From assembly GCA_951394405.1 (NCBI GenBank), contig OX596340.1, positions 3,720,001 through 3,784,000 of the forward strand: a stretch of 64,000 bases of DNA, written 5' to 3'. A program made the translations under genes and the position numbers. Below, in pieces: positions 1 to 12,750 of this stretch. How positions within the stretch are numbered: the stretch's first letter is position 1; the number at the start of each line of letters is the position of its first letter. A model generated the notes under the pieces. It saw only the letters and a list, made by a program, of their open reading frames with translations. It searched no databases and was not told the origin of the DNA. This stretch comes from Coprinellus micaceus (lineage: Eukaryota; Basidiomycota; Agaricomycetes; Agaricales; Psathyrellaceae).

Positions 1-144
1 GCAGGAAGGCGAATGTCGAACGTGACCGTTCGGGGGCTGGGAGTAAACTAAAGAAGGTCAAAAATACGGAAGAGAGATCGAAGACGCCCAAGGAACGCCG
101 AGCCTCCAAGGCCGAAACCCAAAGTAGAGGGACGCGATCAACGG

Positions 145-935
145 AGTAGAAATAGATACGCTCCGGCGAATGCGCTAAGCTGCCCAGCGCCTTTCGACAT
201 GCTGTTCTCCGGTGTTTGAGGAAACTCTGAGAACAGGCTTAGCGGGAGGGGGACATCTGCAACAGCGCCGAGGTCACTACATCCAAGTGCTGCAGGACGA
301 ATGCGGTTACGATCGTAGCCACCGTCCCCGCTGCGAAAGTTGGCCATTCTCCCTATCTCCTCCCCCACGTCCTCGGCGTTGGAGCACATAGAGAATGATG
401 AAGAACGTTGTAGCGGTGTTTCGAAGGGAAGAAGGAGGCCTTTTCACGTAAGTCGGGACCTGGAAGGCGTAACTTCGTATGCAAGGGCGCCGACGATATG
501 GGAGGGAAGGGAGAGACCCTGGGCAGAGGAGCTATTGAGGGCTGTGAGAAGAGCGAGGAGTTAGCGTTTGCCTCCGTTCTCGTCATCACGGAGCTGAGTG
601 GGGTGGGACATTTATGTAGGAAGTGTCTCTGGGATGAGTCCAGAGAGGACGAAGGAGGAAGCAGGTGGACGCAAGTAGGGGGGCGAAGGGAAGCAGGAAA
701 AAGGAACGGTGGGAAGGAAGGAAGGAAGGAGGAAAGAACATGGAGGGGGGAAGAAGGAAGGGTGACAAACGTACCGAGGAGGATCTGGGGAACCTTCATG
801 ATCCTGCGCCCCGCTCCAGACGCGGTACCAACAGCGATCCACTCGGAGAGGGCGGACTTGAGGCAGGGGATATCGGAGAGGCGGGGGTCGTTGACGAGGA
901 AGGTATTGCGCTCCTGGTCGAGTTTGGACCGAGCC
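145..935 (-). pseudogene. MPDU1-like pseudogene, copy A
   Basis: This is a decayed copy of the intact MPDU1 gene at 40,514. Reading the minus strand from high to low coordinates, an exon-2-like piece (about 925-779) keeps SDIPCLK and the first PQ-loop core MKVPQILL. Exon-3-like sequence follows (about 550-150) and keeps traces of the VATIVTAFVLQH segment and of GQLSAFAG. The frame is broken several times between these pieces. No sequence like the intact exon 1 is visible upstream, and the last exon would lie beyond the left edge of the window. The upstream DNA (1,200-2,130) is the GATA-block shared with the other decayed copies and not with the intact gene. Confidence 0.75.
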
Positions 936-1199
936 AAAGCCTGTGTCCCGATACAGAGAGTTGGGTATCGGCTCTCAGGCGATGTTTACGTGGAGATATT
1001 GAGCACGAGAGGTGGCCATGGGGCGGGTAGGGCCGGAGGTACACTGAGGGATGATCGCATAGGGAAGGCGCGGCTGATAACGGTGAATGGACCACGCTGG
1101 ACAGAAACGAAAGTGAGGCCAGTCAGAACGACAGATAGAAGCCCCGAAGAGAGGAGAGAACATACCTCTCCAGTTATGAAAGTGCCAGTGTCCTCATAG

Positions 1200-2130
1200 A
1201 ACCAAACGGGCCTCTGGCCCTAACCACGCCGACATCTCCCATCCGTTACCCCTTCCTCCACTAACGCCTCGTTTTCACCGTCCGTGTATATGGTTCGAAG
1301 AAGAGGTATGATCAGGCGTAGAGAGTAGATTGAAATGCAACCAGGGCACGATGGTGGGCGTTTGGGAGGAAGGGACGTCGCGCCCCTATCACGGCAATCA
1401 CGTCATCGGATCCTGTTATCTTATCTTATCTCCCGTGATCTCCCGACAGGGGCTCGCCGCGTGTTCCCGATCCGCTATCAGTTCCCGCCGCTCTTGTTCC
1501 CATTCCTTCACCATCGAATAGCGGATTTCTACCCTCTATCGGAACTCGTCCCCCCCCCTATCCGCTCTCCGTGCGCTCTATATCCCCCTGCTGTGCAAAG
1601 GAGAATGTTGTATTGGCTGCCACTCGGACGCCTTCGGATATGGAGCCTGGCCCGGAAGGCTCGCAGACAGTTCCACCGACCCGGGAGGCTCAGAGCTCTC
1701 TGCCTCGGATGATACTGCATACCACCTTAGGGATCTTCGCGCAATTGAATTCAGGCGTGGAGCACCCTCGTATCACATCCTTCTCCCTCTCCATCTCGTT
1801 CGCCGCTCTCGCCCGTAGCGACACCTCGTTCTCGTTGTGGCTTCCTGTCTTTGGTTATCTGCAACGTGACGATGCTCGTTTGACTAGTATCTGGAGCGGT
1901 GAATATGAGAGAGGGTAGAGCCAAATCTCCCTTCATTCTCTCGACTTGGACGACGTACTCACCTCGAATCGCTCGGGACCTCGGCGTGCATTCTCAAAGG
2001 ACTTCTAGGCTCATCTCCGCTACTTGTGCTACTTGTGCAGCAGGGCTCTTCGACAGGTCCTCCCATACCACTCCGGAAAAGTGCTGGCTGTGCGAGTCTA
2101 CAACCTTTCCGTGTCCCTCGTTCGGGTTAT
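1200..2130. repeat. GATA-block A, upstream of MPDU1 copy A
   Basis: Conserved block found next to the 5' side of each decayed MPDU1 copy (also 10,250-12,750, 54,060-55,450 and 58,560-59,900). Shared landmarks are a GCGCCCCTAT box, a triple GATA motif, and a stretch around 1,570-1,900 that resembles 10,900-11,200. No convincing gene is seen in it; short open frames differ between copies. Confidence 0.6.
1414..1431 (-). promoter_or_regulatory. Triple GATA motif, block A
   Basis: The minus strand reads GAGATAAGATAAGATAAC, three overlapping WGATAR sites, the known target of fungal GATA-type zinc-finger regulators. The same cluster is kept at 10,508-10,522, 55,107-55,123 and 59,562-59,575 although surrounding DNA has decayed. 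A regulatory role is inferred. Confidence 0.4.
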
Positions 2131-3372
2131 GAGCGCGTTCCTTTTCTCCCCCTGTTCCTCGCAAACCAAACATCGACTTGAGTATGGGAACCGGCACCGC
2201 CTCCTTCTGAAAGGCCGCCCACTCGACCTTCCGTCTCCCTCGTTCTTAACTATCCCTCATTCGGCATACAAGTCATCAAAGGGGACGCACTCACCGATCA
2301 GTTATAACGATCTTCATCTATTTGCTCGAGGACACAAGGTCCAGGCAGATCCCCGAAGTATCATTGCAAGCGGCCGGCCTAAGTCGCTGTTATGGTATCC
2401 ATATCGCGACCGGGGAAACTCTTCTAGTGTCCATCGGACAACGTCTCTCGCACGTCAACCCGAACAACTACCACCGCGGTTTTACCCCTCGCCCGTCTGC
2501 TACGAGTCCCCGCTCTGGGCATTTGAAAGTCACTCACTTCGGCGTCGCTCGTATTCGCCCTACCCTGGTCACACTTTGGTGGATGCCGCTCATGTACCTG
2601 GCTCGCCCACAGATAAGTCTAGCATCCTAGAGAATAAGGACGATCGCCACGGTCGTCGTACCTCGCACTATGAGTCGCATCTCAGCTCTTGGGTTCAACG
2701 CGCTCAACTTCGGGTCAGTTTCGCTCGGCCCGCGTTTGTAAATGGCCTTTCTTGCGAGAGGCGTTGACGGAGATCATTCGATACCAGCACCTCACGACTC
2801 TATCCAGAGGTATCGAGCCGTACGGTATGAAGAAGCCGGGACGCTAGGGGCGTACTGACCCATGCAGGACTCGTCTTGACGCTGTGGAGATGGGGATGCG
2901 ACCATTCCGCTGCGTCTGCCCGTACTCAACGTAAATAGGCGACGCCCACCCCTCCGTGGTAAGAATCCGCCCGTTTGAGATCCTCTGCTTGCGCGATAGC
3001 CCAGGAGGGATCCTTACAAAGGGCAGTATTCGAAGACAACCCCGCCCGCGCGATGTGGATACGCTATGCTCCTCACCTTTCTACGAGGTGGTAAACGTGC
3101 ATATGACTTGCGATATTCTACCGTGTTGGAACTCTCGGAGCAGGAGTCTCAGCTTCGAAGGTCCTCTGCGTATTCTGAGGACGTCACGGCTGTGCAAGTC
3201 ACAGCCACTCGAGGCTCGTCCACACTTAGTCCGAAGGCTCAGGAAACGTGTTGAGTGCTGTGGCCCTGGTGTGGCTCGTTTTCATTTCCCTTCCCTACCC
3301 ATCTTCACTATCACCACATCGTCCCCACCCCATGCCCGCCGTTCAATAAAGCCCCAAATCGACGTGCGCGCC
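2131..3372. other. Gene-poor arm sequence
   Basis: No recognisable gene. A 247-codon open frame crosses 2,024-2,767 but has no domain-like pattern and its mirror is not conserved as protein. The segment at about 2,690-2,810 matches 63,670-63,540 on the opposite strand and is the outermost clear anchor of the inverted duplication. Confidence 0.5.
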
Positions 3373-4002
3373 ATGGACGATACCCAAGCTACTCATACGA
3401 ATTCTACGTCTAGAAGGCGGCTCAACCCATTCAAGCGGAGAACACCACTCCCGGCGACAACGGATGATCCCGGTGGAGGGAGTGGGGGGTCGAAGAGGGG
3501 CCTTCGAGACCTATGGCCCTTGACCACCCCCAGAGGAGGTACGCTCTAGATGACGTTCGTCGATGATATAAGGAGTACGAACTTACTGGGGTCGTCAGGC
3601 TCGAGGCCTACGGCCACCGGAACTTCCCAGTCGCAGCCTCGAACACATATGGACGTTCTGGACGAGTTTCCAATGCCTCCCCCGCCCAACGGCGAACAAG
3701 GACCACCCCTCCCCATGGCTTCCGAACCATACTTCGACCTCAGCTCTCCCAACTCCGTAGCACCACAAATCCTGGAATCGCCTACCACCGGGGTCGCTCA
3801 ACCCACACATCCCGTCAAAGACCCAGCAGCGTCTCTAATGGCCTTCCTCCAAAACGCTCAGAATGTCGAAGTTGAGAACTTCAATGTTATCATCGTCTCT
3901 GGGAATGTAACCAATGTGGTTCTGGAGAACCCTTCGATCAGGTTCAGTCTTAGGAAACGAGGGACATCTTTTCATGAGTTATTGGGTGTCTATGGGCGCT
4001 GA
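3373..4002 (+). CDS. Small hypothetical protein, two exons
   Basis: I propose exon 1 at 3,373-3,538 and exon 2 at 3,599-4,002, joined across a 60 bp GT-AG intron that restores frame (about 189 aa). The start MDDTQATH is chosen because the arginine-rich stretch SRRRLNPFKRR follows directly. The middle is proline-rich (EFPMPPPPNGEQ). The C-terminal part, FLQNAQNVEVENFNVIIVSG, resembles the short asparagine/valine-rich segment often found ahead of NACHT domains in Agaricomycete proteins, but no NACHT domain follows, so this could be a truncated gene. A decayed copy lies at 62,480-62,800 on the opposite strand. Function unknown. Confidence 0.45.
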
Positions 4003-5379
4003 CGAGCTCTCCTTTTTCACTGTGCGTTTACTCCTTACCCTACCTAAAACGAACGCTAGGCGGACAAAGGGATGAATTGGCAGGCCTGGTGTGGGGGGCT
4101 CCAGCGTTTTTTTTTTGACTGATGGGGGTCCTTAAATACTCGTGAAAAAGTGTCACTTGAAAGTTCTTAGTTGACGGGAGGACGCATTCGATGAGCAAAT
4201 TGATGTGATCAATTCATCTCGGTTATGTACTGGACCTGAATTTCGTCGTTCTGCACCGGTTTCGAGGCTTGAAATGAAGTGCGCATTTCTGACGCTCTGG
4301 CACTTATCGTACCGCATAGTTATTACAATTCGTGAAACGAAACCTCAACAACCAATTGATACTGGCTTCTCGTTTTTCAATTCGCAATCTCCAAATTATG
4401 CTCCTGAGAACGCTGCCCCCGATCGTGAGCCAGGACTTCATGATGAGCACCTAGGTAGTGGTCAATTGATTCTTCGTCAAATCGGTACTAAGCGCTATGC
4501 CGCCGAAGTAGGAGCCCTTTATGGTCCAAAATCCCCAATTCCGGGTAAGTTGCTTTGCGTGCACTCTGAGATCTGAGCCATCGCAAGTGCGAATAATGGT
4601 AACACAGCGAGCCCGGACCTTTCTGGCGCGATGCCGATTCGGCGAGCCTGATGAAAAAGGACAACCACCCCCCAAGTATACTTAATATACAAACCCCATC
4701 AGACCAGAACGCCCGGTGAACGCGCACAGCTCACAGCAAGTCGGCTTCTGTACAAGAGTTCGGAGAAGAAGGGGCCCGTCTCCGCCCCTCGCCAACTATG
4801 GCGCCTCTTCGATAGCGAGATACCCCCACGAGACTTTCGATGTACCTGTCCTCTCCAAGTTATCTCCTATCCATGTCCCTGCGCAACGACGGTGCCGCGT
4901 AACCGAGAACCACTCCTGGGCGCTTAATTCCGGATCTAAGGCCGCGTGACTTTTCATGTGGGCCAGCCCACCTCATCTCATGTTCTAATTCCGAGCACAG
5001 GTCATTTCTCCACGACGAACAGCCATTCCAACTCCGGGGCTATATAGTTGTGGGATCTCCTCATAGGTTACCGGTTCAAAAGGTCACACATTATAGACTG
5101 ACAGACTGACGCTCACACAGTTACCCCAGTCCCCAGGGCAGTGCCAAACCCTTCAGCGACCTCACGACGACAGGACGCATTCGGCGACCATATTCCAATT
5201 ACGTTTCATTTCCGAACCTCACTAGACCAGATGTACATGCTAACATCCAACGACTCGGAGCCCACAGCATGCGCACAGCACTGCAAATACAATTAAGTTA
5301 CCTAGTACCATTCTGACCACCTCGTGGTCTACTCGGTGTAGACGTCCCCATCAATCGACGTCGATGAGTTCCGATCGGA
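4003..5379. other. Intergenic sequence with a solo GGGCGCTTAA end
   Basis: No supported gene. A 123-codon frame at 4,205-4,576 has no family features. A GGGCGCTTAA end, followed by a CCGGATCTAAG-type flank, lies at about 4,918-4,938 and belongs to the dispersed repeat described at 42,901. Confidence 0.4.
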
Positions 5380-5540
5380 ATAGGCGCCCGCTCCGCGTAC
5401 GAGGTGCTTCAGTACCCCCCAGAGATAGTTACATCCCCACATGAGACTCTATATGTCACTGCCATTTCCAAGTCATCTCTTTTCCGTGGTTCTACCTAAT
5501 GGCGCTCCCGCGTACGCGAGGTAGAGGCTTGGGCGCTTAA
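5380..5540 (-). mobile_element. Short inverted-repeat element (GGGCGCTTA family)
   Basis: About 160 bp bounded by GGCGCCC on the left (5,383-5,389) and GGGCGCTTAA on the right (5,531-5,540). Flanking sequence (CTAGCCCCGTCGACAACCC) matches the reverse complement of the flank of the 42,901 copy. Another end of the same family lies at 6,337-6,400. Non-coding and MITE-like; the left end is degenerate. Confidence 0.5.
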
Positions 5541-6090
5541 ACCCAGGTCTAGCCCCGTCGACAACCCAATCTGGAATGACTCGTGATTCACTCGCGAGCA
5601 GGGACTCTAGAGACTAGAGCTCCCACGTTACAGTCGTTTGCATATCACTTTTCGCGACAACATTTTCAAAATATTCTGTGACCTGGTCACATCAACGTGC
5701 ATGGCGGGAATACTGGCCCCGAACTCGAGCTGAAAGTCGAAAGTCAGCCATCGAAGCGCCCAAAACGCTGTTCCAACACTGAGTGATGGGAAGATCAATG
5801 CCGCCCTGAGGTGAAGCTTCGAGTGAGTAAAGCTCACTTCTACATAGCACTTCGCCTGGGTAGGAGCTCACTAAACTATACTCTACGTCCCTTCCCGAGA
5901 CGTGGAGCGGGCCCTCTCGAGGCAGACGAAGTTCGAACAACGAGAGGCACGGCATCAACCGTGCGTGTGATGGTCACGCCTGTCATCCCAAAGTCAAAAT
6001 TAAAAAAAAGTTCGTCGCGAAAACTGATATGCAAACGACTGTAACTGAGATTTCATCAGGTACATTCGCTACGTCTTGCAAGAACTTGGG

Positions 6091-6130
6091 ATCGACAATC
6101 GACAATCGGCAATCGGCAATCGGCAATCGA
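6091..6130. repeat. Heptamer tandem repeat
   Basis: Five to six units of a GGCAATC/GACAATC heptamer in a row. Simple sequence repeat with no gene around it. Confidence 0.7.
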
Positions 6131-6764
6131 GGGGCCTTATCACAGTGTAGACGCTTGAACGATGCGGTGCGAGGTCTCACTACAAGAAGCCGCCGGCGAT
6201 GAAAGCTGGCCAGTTCCCTAGACACTTCCCAGCGATAGCTAGATACCCCCACGAAGTTCGATGCGACACCAATGGCAACTAAGCATCCCGCCTGTCGTCC
6301 CATCCACTTACGATGGGACGTCCACGAGGCAGAGTCTTGGGCGCTTAAATCGGGGTCTAGCCCCGTTGACGACCCAACCTGGAGTGACTCGTGGTTCCTC
6401 ATGCATCCCACTTTCAGAAGTGCTACGAATGTCACCAGGGGCTCCACGCCTCAAACCATGACCGCGACATTCGTCCCTTAAATTTCGTTCATTATACCGA
6501 GGACGAATCATCCTGCCCTAGGTAGTAGGTGGGGGTAACGATATCTCACAATGTCGAACGCGAAACGAACCCGCATGCGAGTGAACACTGAAAGGTTCGT
6601 ACCCGCGTTCTCAATGCTGGCCCTCGCGTGAAACCGACTAACTAGCAAACGCAAAGAGAAAAGTGGGAAGGGCTCGTACGTTGACTAGAACGACGGGGAG
6701 AGGGCAGATGACCTCGGCTTCGTTCAGCGGAGAGGCGAGGACGGTACGAGGAGAGAAGAAGCCC

Positions 6765-7818
6765 GATGGTCTTTGTCTAAACATTGGACCATCGGATGCT
6801 TCGACCGGTCTAAATACCCTACTGTTTAAACAGGGCTTCCGGTCCCAGTGCAGGGTGGGGTACTGGGCTATGCGTGCTATCCGGGAACGGTTCCAGAAGC
6901 AGGGTAGAGCAGCAAAAAATTGTGTATTATGATGCTATAAAATAAATCTACGAGGTCTAGACAATACCTGTTTAGACACCAATGTCTAAACACCTCCAGG
7001 TCCAGACAGCTCGGTCTAAACACCTCTCGCAGCAAGAGGTGTTTAGACCGAGCGGTGTTTAAACACCCGTGTTGGGGTGTTTAAACACCGACTTGGAGCT
7101 GATAGACACCTCCTTGACCCCATCGTCACATTGCCAGGTGTGACGACGGGGTCAAGGAGGTGTCCACAGCACCGAGATGGTGGTGGGGGAGGAAAGAAAA
7201 GAGTTGGGGGATTTTTGATGAAGTCCCGGCTTATATACAGACGCGCTTGTTTGGCGCAATCAACAAAGCCGAGCACGTGCCGGCGCGAGCCAAGCAGCGC
7301 GTAAACATGGCCAAATCTGCCAGCGTATATAAGCCTGGCGACATCAGGGAGGCTGATCGCCATCCTTTCCCTTATTCCCTCACGTCCAGTGAGGGGAGAG
7401 GGGACTTGGGTCTTGCGCCGCCATTGGAGGCGTCTCTGGCAGGTGTCAGAGGCCGCCTCCGGCAATCGGGCAATATTTAGACCCCGGTCTAAACACCCCG
7501 GCCGGGTGTTTAGACCGGGCTCGTCTTCGTAGATACTCGCCCTGTATGAGTTGTATATACATTTATATCTAGAATTCAAAAAATACGATTCCGGACAACC
7601 TGTTTAGACATGCCACGGTTTAAACCGGGTGATGTCTAGACCCATCCCCCCCTGACCCCTCGTAGCACATTCGGCCATCCAATATAAGTGTAATCGAAGT
7701 GTAGTAGGTCTAATTTAGTCCATCCAAACCACAAATAATGAACTGGGTTCATGTCTAAACATTGCACGAATTTGACCTGTCAAAGCATCTGATGACCCGA
7801 TGTTTAAAAAAGACCATC
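6765..7818. mobile_element. GTTTAAAC-type structured element 1
   Basis: Long imperfect terminal inverted repeats: the left end starts GATGGTCTTTGTCTAAACAT and the right end, reverse-complemented, starts GATGGTCTTTTTTAAACAT; the match continues through GATGCTT(C/T)GAC. Many GTTTAAAC, GTCTAAAC and GGTGTTTAGACC palindromes lie inside both ends. Centrally there is a 25 bp hairpin (7,105-7,129 with 7,140-7,164), TATATA boxes at about 7,231 and 7,326, and a block GCCTGGCGACATCAGGG also present in element 2 (30,263-31,307). No transposase is encoded and no clear target-site duplication was found, so it appears non-autonomous. Confidence 0.65.
7105..7164. repeat. Internal 25 bp hairpin of element 1
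   Basis: Arms 7,105-7,129 and 7,140-7,164 are reverse complements with one mismatch and a 10-base loop. Element 2 has a different-sequence hairpin at the comparable position. Confidence 0.8.
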
Positions 7819-8213
7819 TGGTTACAGAGGAGAGTACGAATTCTAGAGTCACCACCTCGACTACGAAGTCTAGATCCAAGCACCATCGACAGGTCTGGGT
7901 ATTCTGAGCCGGTGCAAGGGAGGTCTTCGTCTCGGTGTAGATACTTGAGCAAACCGGCGTACGCCTGACCGTTCCTTTGAGAAGATTATGTCGAAACGAT
8001 ATGCTGTCACGCACTGATGGTTGATCCGGGTAGAGAGAGCGCGAAAGGCCGATGGTCGAAGTTCGAAGAAACGAAGAAAGATCGGTCACATATCACTGGA
8101 CACAATCCGCACCATACCATACCGATCCAATATAAATACGTCCCATCCAACCCTCCCTATAGTCCCTTTGCATCAGCCTCTCTTCATTACCGCTTAACGA
8201 AAACACGCACCTA

Positions 8214-10080
8214 ACGATCCCTGGTCCACCTTCCGACTCCACTTCCTCCCACTCGGCGTCCCCCTCCTCGCCGGCGGGGTACCCGTACACGCAGGTGACT
8301 GCAGACCCTGGTACGCACTGGCTTTATCCGAAGATAAAGGCGACGGAGCTGCGTAAGATGCCGAGGAGGGTAGGGGTGGGGTTCTACGGGCTAAAGGCGA
8401 CGCGTGTGACGTCGATGGCGACGTCGCAGTAATATGGGCGGAAGAAGGCGATAAAATCGAAGAAACCACCCCAGACGAAGAAGACGGATCAAACGATCCC
8501 AGAGACGCTCTTCGTCCTTTCATGCCCATGTCCGTGGCGGGAAACACGGCGGCGGCTCCACGCCGCAGACCCATTTCCCAGTTCCTTCGCTACATCCACC
8601 CCCTCCTCCCTCCTCCCATCCTTGCTTATGTTCTCCCAGTAAGCGTAGAGTTGAGAGCGGAGTAAGATGTCGAGTGCGAGGGTTAACACGAACCAAGCCA
8701 ATACTAACGGTTCCCCGAGTCTTGGAGGGTGGTAAAGGCCCTAGCGAGACAACAGGGGACTCGGGAGATGACTATGGGGAGGGGACGTTAGCTATGAGGG
8801 TTTGAACGGACTGGTTGAATAAGGAAGGGGAATATCGAAGCGGGGAGGGGAAACATTGGAATAAGGCGAGGAGTCCTTGAGATAAAGGGAAGTAATGAAA
8901 GAGGGGAGGAGGAGGAGGTAAAGCCGAACGCGAACGAATAGACAACCGCGAAATGCAAATCCTCGAACTGAAGGGGAGACGAAGGATCGACGAAAGACCT
9001 TGCATGACGGGACGTAAACGAACGAACGTGGCGAGCGAAAACGGAAGGACAGAATGAACAAAGAACGAACGCGAATGAAAGGAACGTAAACTGGCGGTGG
9101 ACGAACGAACGCATCTGATGAACGCAGGAAGAAGAGTGGGAGGTGAATGAAGTCGAGGAACGAAGAGAGAAGGAAGGTAAGAAGAGAGCGAAAGGCATGG
9201 AAGGCAGGAAGACAAATGTTGAACGTGATCGTGAAGGGCCGACGGTAAACCAATGAAGGTCGAAAAAATACAAGACATATCGAAGAAGCAAAACGAACGC
9301 GGCGGGTCAAAGGCTGAACCCGAACCGAAGCCCAAAAACGGGAGGCGCGATAAGCGAAGTAAGAAATAGGTACGCACCTGAGAACGCGTCGAACTTCCCA
9401 GTACCTTTCGACGGGTAGTTCTCCTGGGTTTGAAGGAAACTCCGAGAATAGGCCCAGCGGGATGGTGGACAACCGCAACAGAGCCAAGCTCTCGATATCC
9501 AAGTGCTGGAGGACGAGGGCGGTCACGATCTTAGCCACCGTCGTCGCTGCGCTAGTTGGCCCTTCTCCCCTTCTCGCCCTCCACGTCCTCGGCGTTGGGG
9601 CGCATAGAGAATGACGAAAAGCGTTATGATGACGATTTGAAAAGAAGAAAGAGATCGCCGGAGTTCAAGAACGAGAAGGCGTTCCAGAAGGAGCAGGCGA
9701 GTATGATTTCAGATGAGAGGATGTATTAGGGGAGGGAGAGACCCTGTGCGAAGCAGCCATTGAGGACTGTGAGCGGATCGAGGAGTTAGCGCTTGGTTTC
9801 GTTTAGTTTTAACGGAGGTGGGTGGGGCGGACCGTTTATGTAGGAATTATCTCTTGGGTACGAGGGAGGAAGCAGGGGGAGGAAAGGGGGATGGAAGAAG
9901 GAAGGATAGTAAACGTACCGAGGGGAAACTGGGGAAACTTCACGGCCCTTCGCTCCCAACACGACGTCGATGCCGAGCCACTTAGAGAGGGTGCACGTGA
10001 ATCAGGAGGAAAGGAGAGCCAACGCCCGTGTCCCGAGGGGCCAAACGACGAAGAACGCAGAGAGGTAGGTCAGTTCCAAG
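8214..10080 (-). pseudogene. MPDU1-like pseudogene, copy B
   Basis: Best preserved of the four decayed MPDU1 copies. Exon-2-like sequence is near 10,075-9,920, exon-3-like near 9,720-9,390 (keeps IVTALVLQHLDIESLALL) and exon-4-like near 8,760-8,214 (keeps RAFTTLQDSGN, then LLRSQLYAYWEN after a one-base frameshift, and a C-terminal tail ending RKWSRKVD as in the intact protein). The last intron is about 600 bp against 212 bp in the intact gene. The second PQ-loop is degraded to LFSEFP. The shared tail shows that the long Ser/Pro-rich C-terminus of the intact protein is ancestral. Confidence 0.8.
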
Positions 10081-10249
10081 GCGAGGTTTACATGGGTGTT
10101 CTAAGTGAGAAGGGCGACCAGTGAACAAAGAGGCCCAGCGGCACGCTGCGGTTGGTAACGGTCGGTGGACGACTCTGGATGTGAGGCTAGTCAGTAGGTG
10201 ACATAAAAGGCGCACAGAGGAGAGAGAACGCACCTTCACAGCGTTGGGC

Positions 10250-12750
10250 CCATCCTATTCTCAACGGAACAACCTTGCCCCGATAGCCAAGCCGACACCT
10301 CCGTTTCCCCGACGTCCTATAGCGTCTCATCTATCTCGCATGATCGACCCTTTGACGCCCCCAAGTCCAAGCGGGAGCACGTTGGTTGGAGAAGAGGGGT
10401 GAAGGTGGTGTCGAGCATCGGGCGAACCTCATCTGGAGCACGATGGGCGTTTGAGAGAAAGGGACGTCGCGCCCCTATTCAGGCGCCGACACGTCATCTG
10501 ATCCCGTCATCTTATCTTATCTGACCCTCTCGGCATCTCCCGACAGGGGCATTGGGCTGTTGCCGATCGTCAACTGTCTTGTTCCTCCTCCTCCACCATC
10601 GTATCATGGGTTCAGGTGTTGTGGCATCCACTTATTTCCAATGTGGTTTGCACTCCCTCTTTTCGGACAGAAAACCTTTCATCAGGCAACGGAAATACCC
10701 CCCGCATGGCGACGCTAACTCTCCGCTGGGACTCGGATAACGGAAAGTGCTTTATGCTTGGCCCTTTCTGCGTGCGCCGAATCTAGCCTTAAACGATGGG
10801 ATTATTGCCCCCCTCGACTCCCTGTGATCATAGGGTCACCTCGTTCTCCCTCTCTTAGTCTTCCTCTCCAATCCACAACTCTCAACTTCCCGCACACCTT
10901 GTTCTTGTTCTGGATGTCTGCCTTTGGCCATGCCCAGCGGAACGGTGGTGATTGAAGCTCGCTGTAGGGCTGTCGAAACTGGAACCAAATCCCGATCTAT
11001 TTACTCGACGTCGGATGTCAACCTCCCCTCGAATGGCTCGCGACCCTCGTGTGGACCCCGGAAGGAACCCCGCCTGAACTATACACCCGTCTTGCAACCA
11101 ACGATAGCCCGATGTCTGTTTGACCCCGATCCTCCGGCTCAAATCCTCTTCCTGAATGCTGTGGGGACGCCTTCGCGCTTGGGCGCGAAGTCCCAACTAC
11201 CGATCATTTCCCGATTAGGCAGGAGACAGTGACCGGGCGATGTCTCGCACTCGGCGGGCATGGCGCGAGGTCACGTGGACATCCCGTTCCGGGGATAGAT
11301 AGCTGCCCATCTTGCATCTGTCATTCGGAGGTAGGTCGCAATGATCCGTTGCTTTGTTCGACGCGTCTCGCGTCTCACGCTAGACTACTGATCCCCCTGG
11401 CGAGTGCGCATCCGCGCACTCACATATACCCGTAGCCTCTCGTATGGTTCCCTAGTTCGGACTTTCCCCCCTTCCCCTTCCTCCCCACTCGCTTCTCCCC
11501 AACTCTCAGTCATTTCTTTCTATTCTATCTATCTACCCAATACATTCGTTTGCCCTCTCGATGCGTACGCCGGTTCGGTGAGAGTTCGAATCCCCAACAC
11601 GAACTCAGAGCTCGCACTTCCCTGCGTCTCTACAACGCCATTCCTATCCCTACCTCCAGCGAACGGGAATTGTTCCTTGCGAACTTCACCTTGAAACGTC
11701 CCGGGCGATGGAACCGATACTCAGTAGCTTGGCTCAACCCCGGTTAACGAAATACCCCGCAATTTTGGCTCGTATACCTCATAAATTCTCACTCGGACTA
11801 TACGCGAATGCACCAGTCCGGCCACCAACAATGGTTCAGGGTCTCTCCCGGTCGAAGTTTTCAACGCTGAGGGTCTTATTCTTCCTCGTTTCTGTCTGTG
11901 TTCCTCGAGAACTCCAAGTAACCTTGAATCCGGGAAGCGACGTCCACACTCGACCCTCTGTGTTTCTCACCTTCCGTCTTCTCACTCCATGACCGTGGCC
12001 TAACTGTCTAGACTCTGAACCTGCGAAGGAATCTATTTCTTCACGCCGATCTTTCGCCTCTCTCCCCGCGAGTGAGGACGTGGATGACTGGAGAATGCCT
12101 TATAGCCCCGGGGATCTACGCTACTATGGGGTTGTTCATGGACGTCTGTTGGATCTTCCAATGCGGTGACCCCCCTGATTATAGCCCAATTCAATATACC
12201 TCCCGCATCCTGTACCTGCTATGGGAATCTTGAAGGACCCCAACGCGTCTCGTCTTTCCTCTCTGGCCCCCGCTCTCGACTTCTAGGGACACCTCGTACT
12301 CCTTGTGGTCGACTTTTATTTAGCATTACCCAGCGGAACGATGGTGACTGAAGCTCGGTGTAGGGCGGTGGACGCTGGGTCCGAAGATCTATTCGTTTCC
12401 TCGACGCCGGATTATATCTCCCCCTCGAACTTGGTGTGCACCCTGAAAGGAACTCCAGACTGGACTACATAGTTACGCATGGCCTGCGACCAATGAAAGG
12501 TCTGTGCCTCGTTGAGCCAGACCCTTCGGCCCCAGCATTCATGCTCCCCGCCAGTCAGATCTACACCCCTTGCAAGCAATGCATAGCCTTGGATGGTCCT
12601 TGCGAACATCTCTGCCTTTAAACGTCCCAGGAGATGGAACCGAAGCTCACTTCCTTTGCTCTATGTCGGTTGACGCACGCCTCGCGGTTTGGCCTAGTTT
12701 ATATAAGTCATTCTTACCTGCACTATCCGCGATTACACCAGGCTGTCAAC
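10250..12750. repeat. GATA-block B, doubled
   Basis: Conserved block upstream of MPDU1 copy B. It holds two internal copies of a similar unit, at about 10,910-11,210 and 12,320-12,640, each starting near the sequence CCCAGCGGAACG. This suggests a former tandem [block + MPDU1 copy] pair with one gene copy lost. It mirrors 54,060-55,450 and resembles 58,560-59,180. Short open frames run through it, but none carries a recognisable domain. Confidence 0.6.
10508..10522 (-). promoter_or_regulatory. Triple GATA motif, block B
   Basis: The minus strand reads AGATAAGATAAGATG, next to a CTCCCGACAGGGGC box, as in block A. Role inferred from known GATA-factor sites. Confidence 0.4.

Noticed and set aside
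2024..2767. 247-codon plus-strand frame
   Set aside because: No family signal; only its last part has a mirror in the right arm, and that copy does not keep the frame.
8792..9538. 248-codon minus-strand frame
   Set aside because: Covers the long intron and part of exon 3 of MPDU1 pseudogene B; low-complexity Ser/Phe/Arg composition and no domain.
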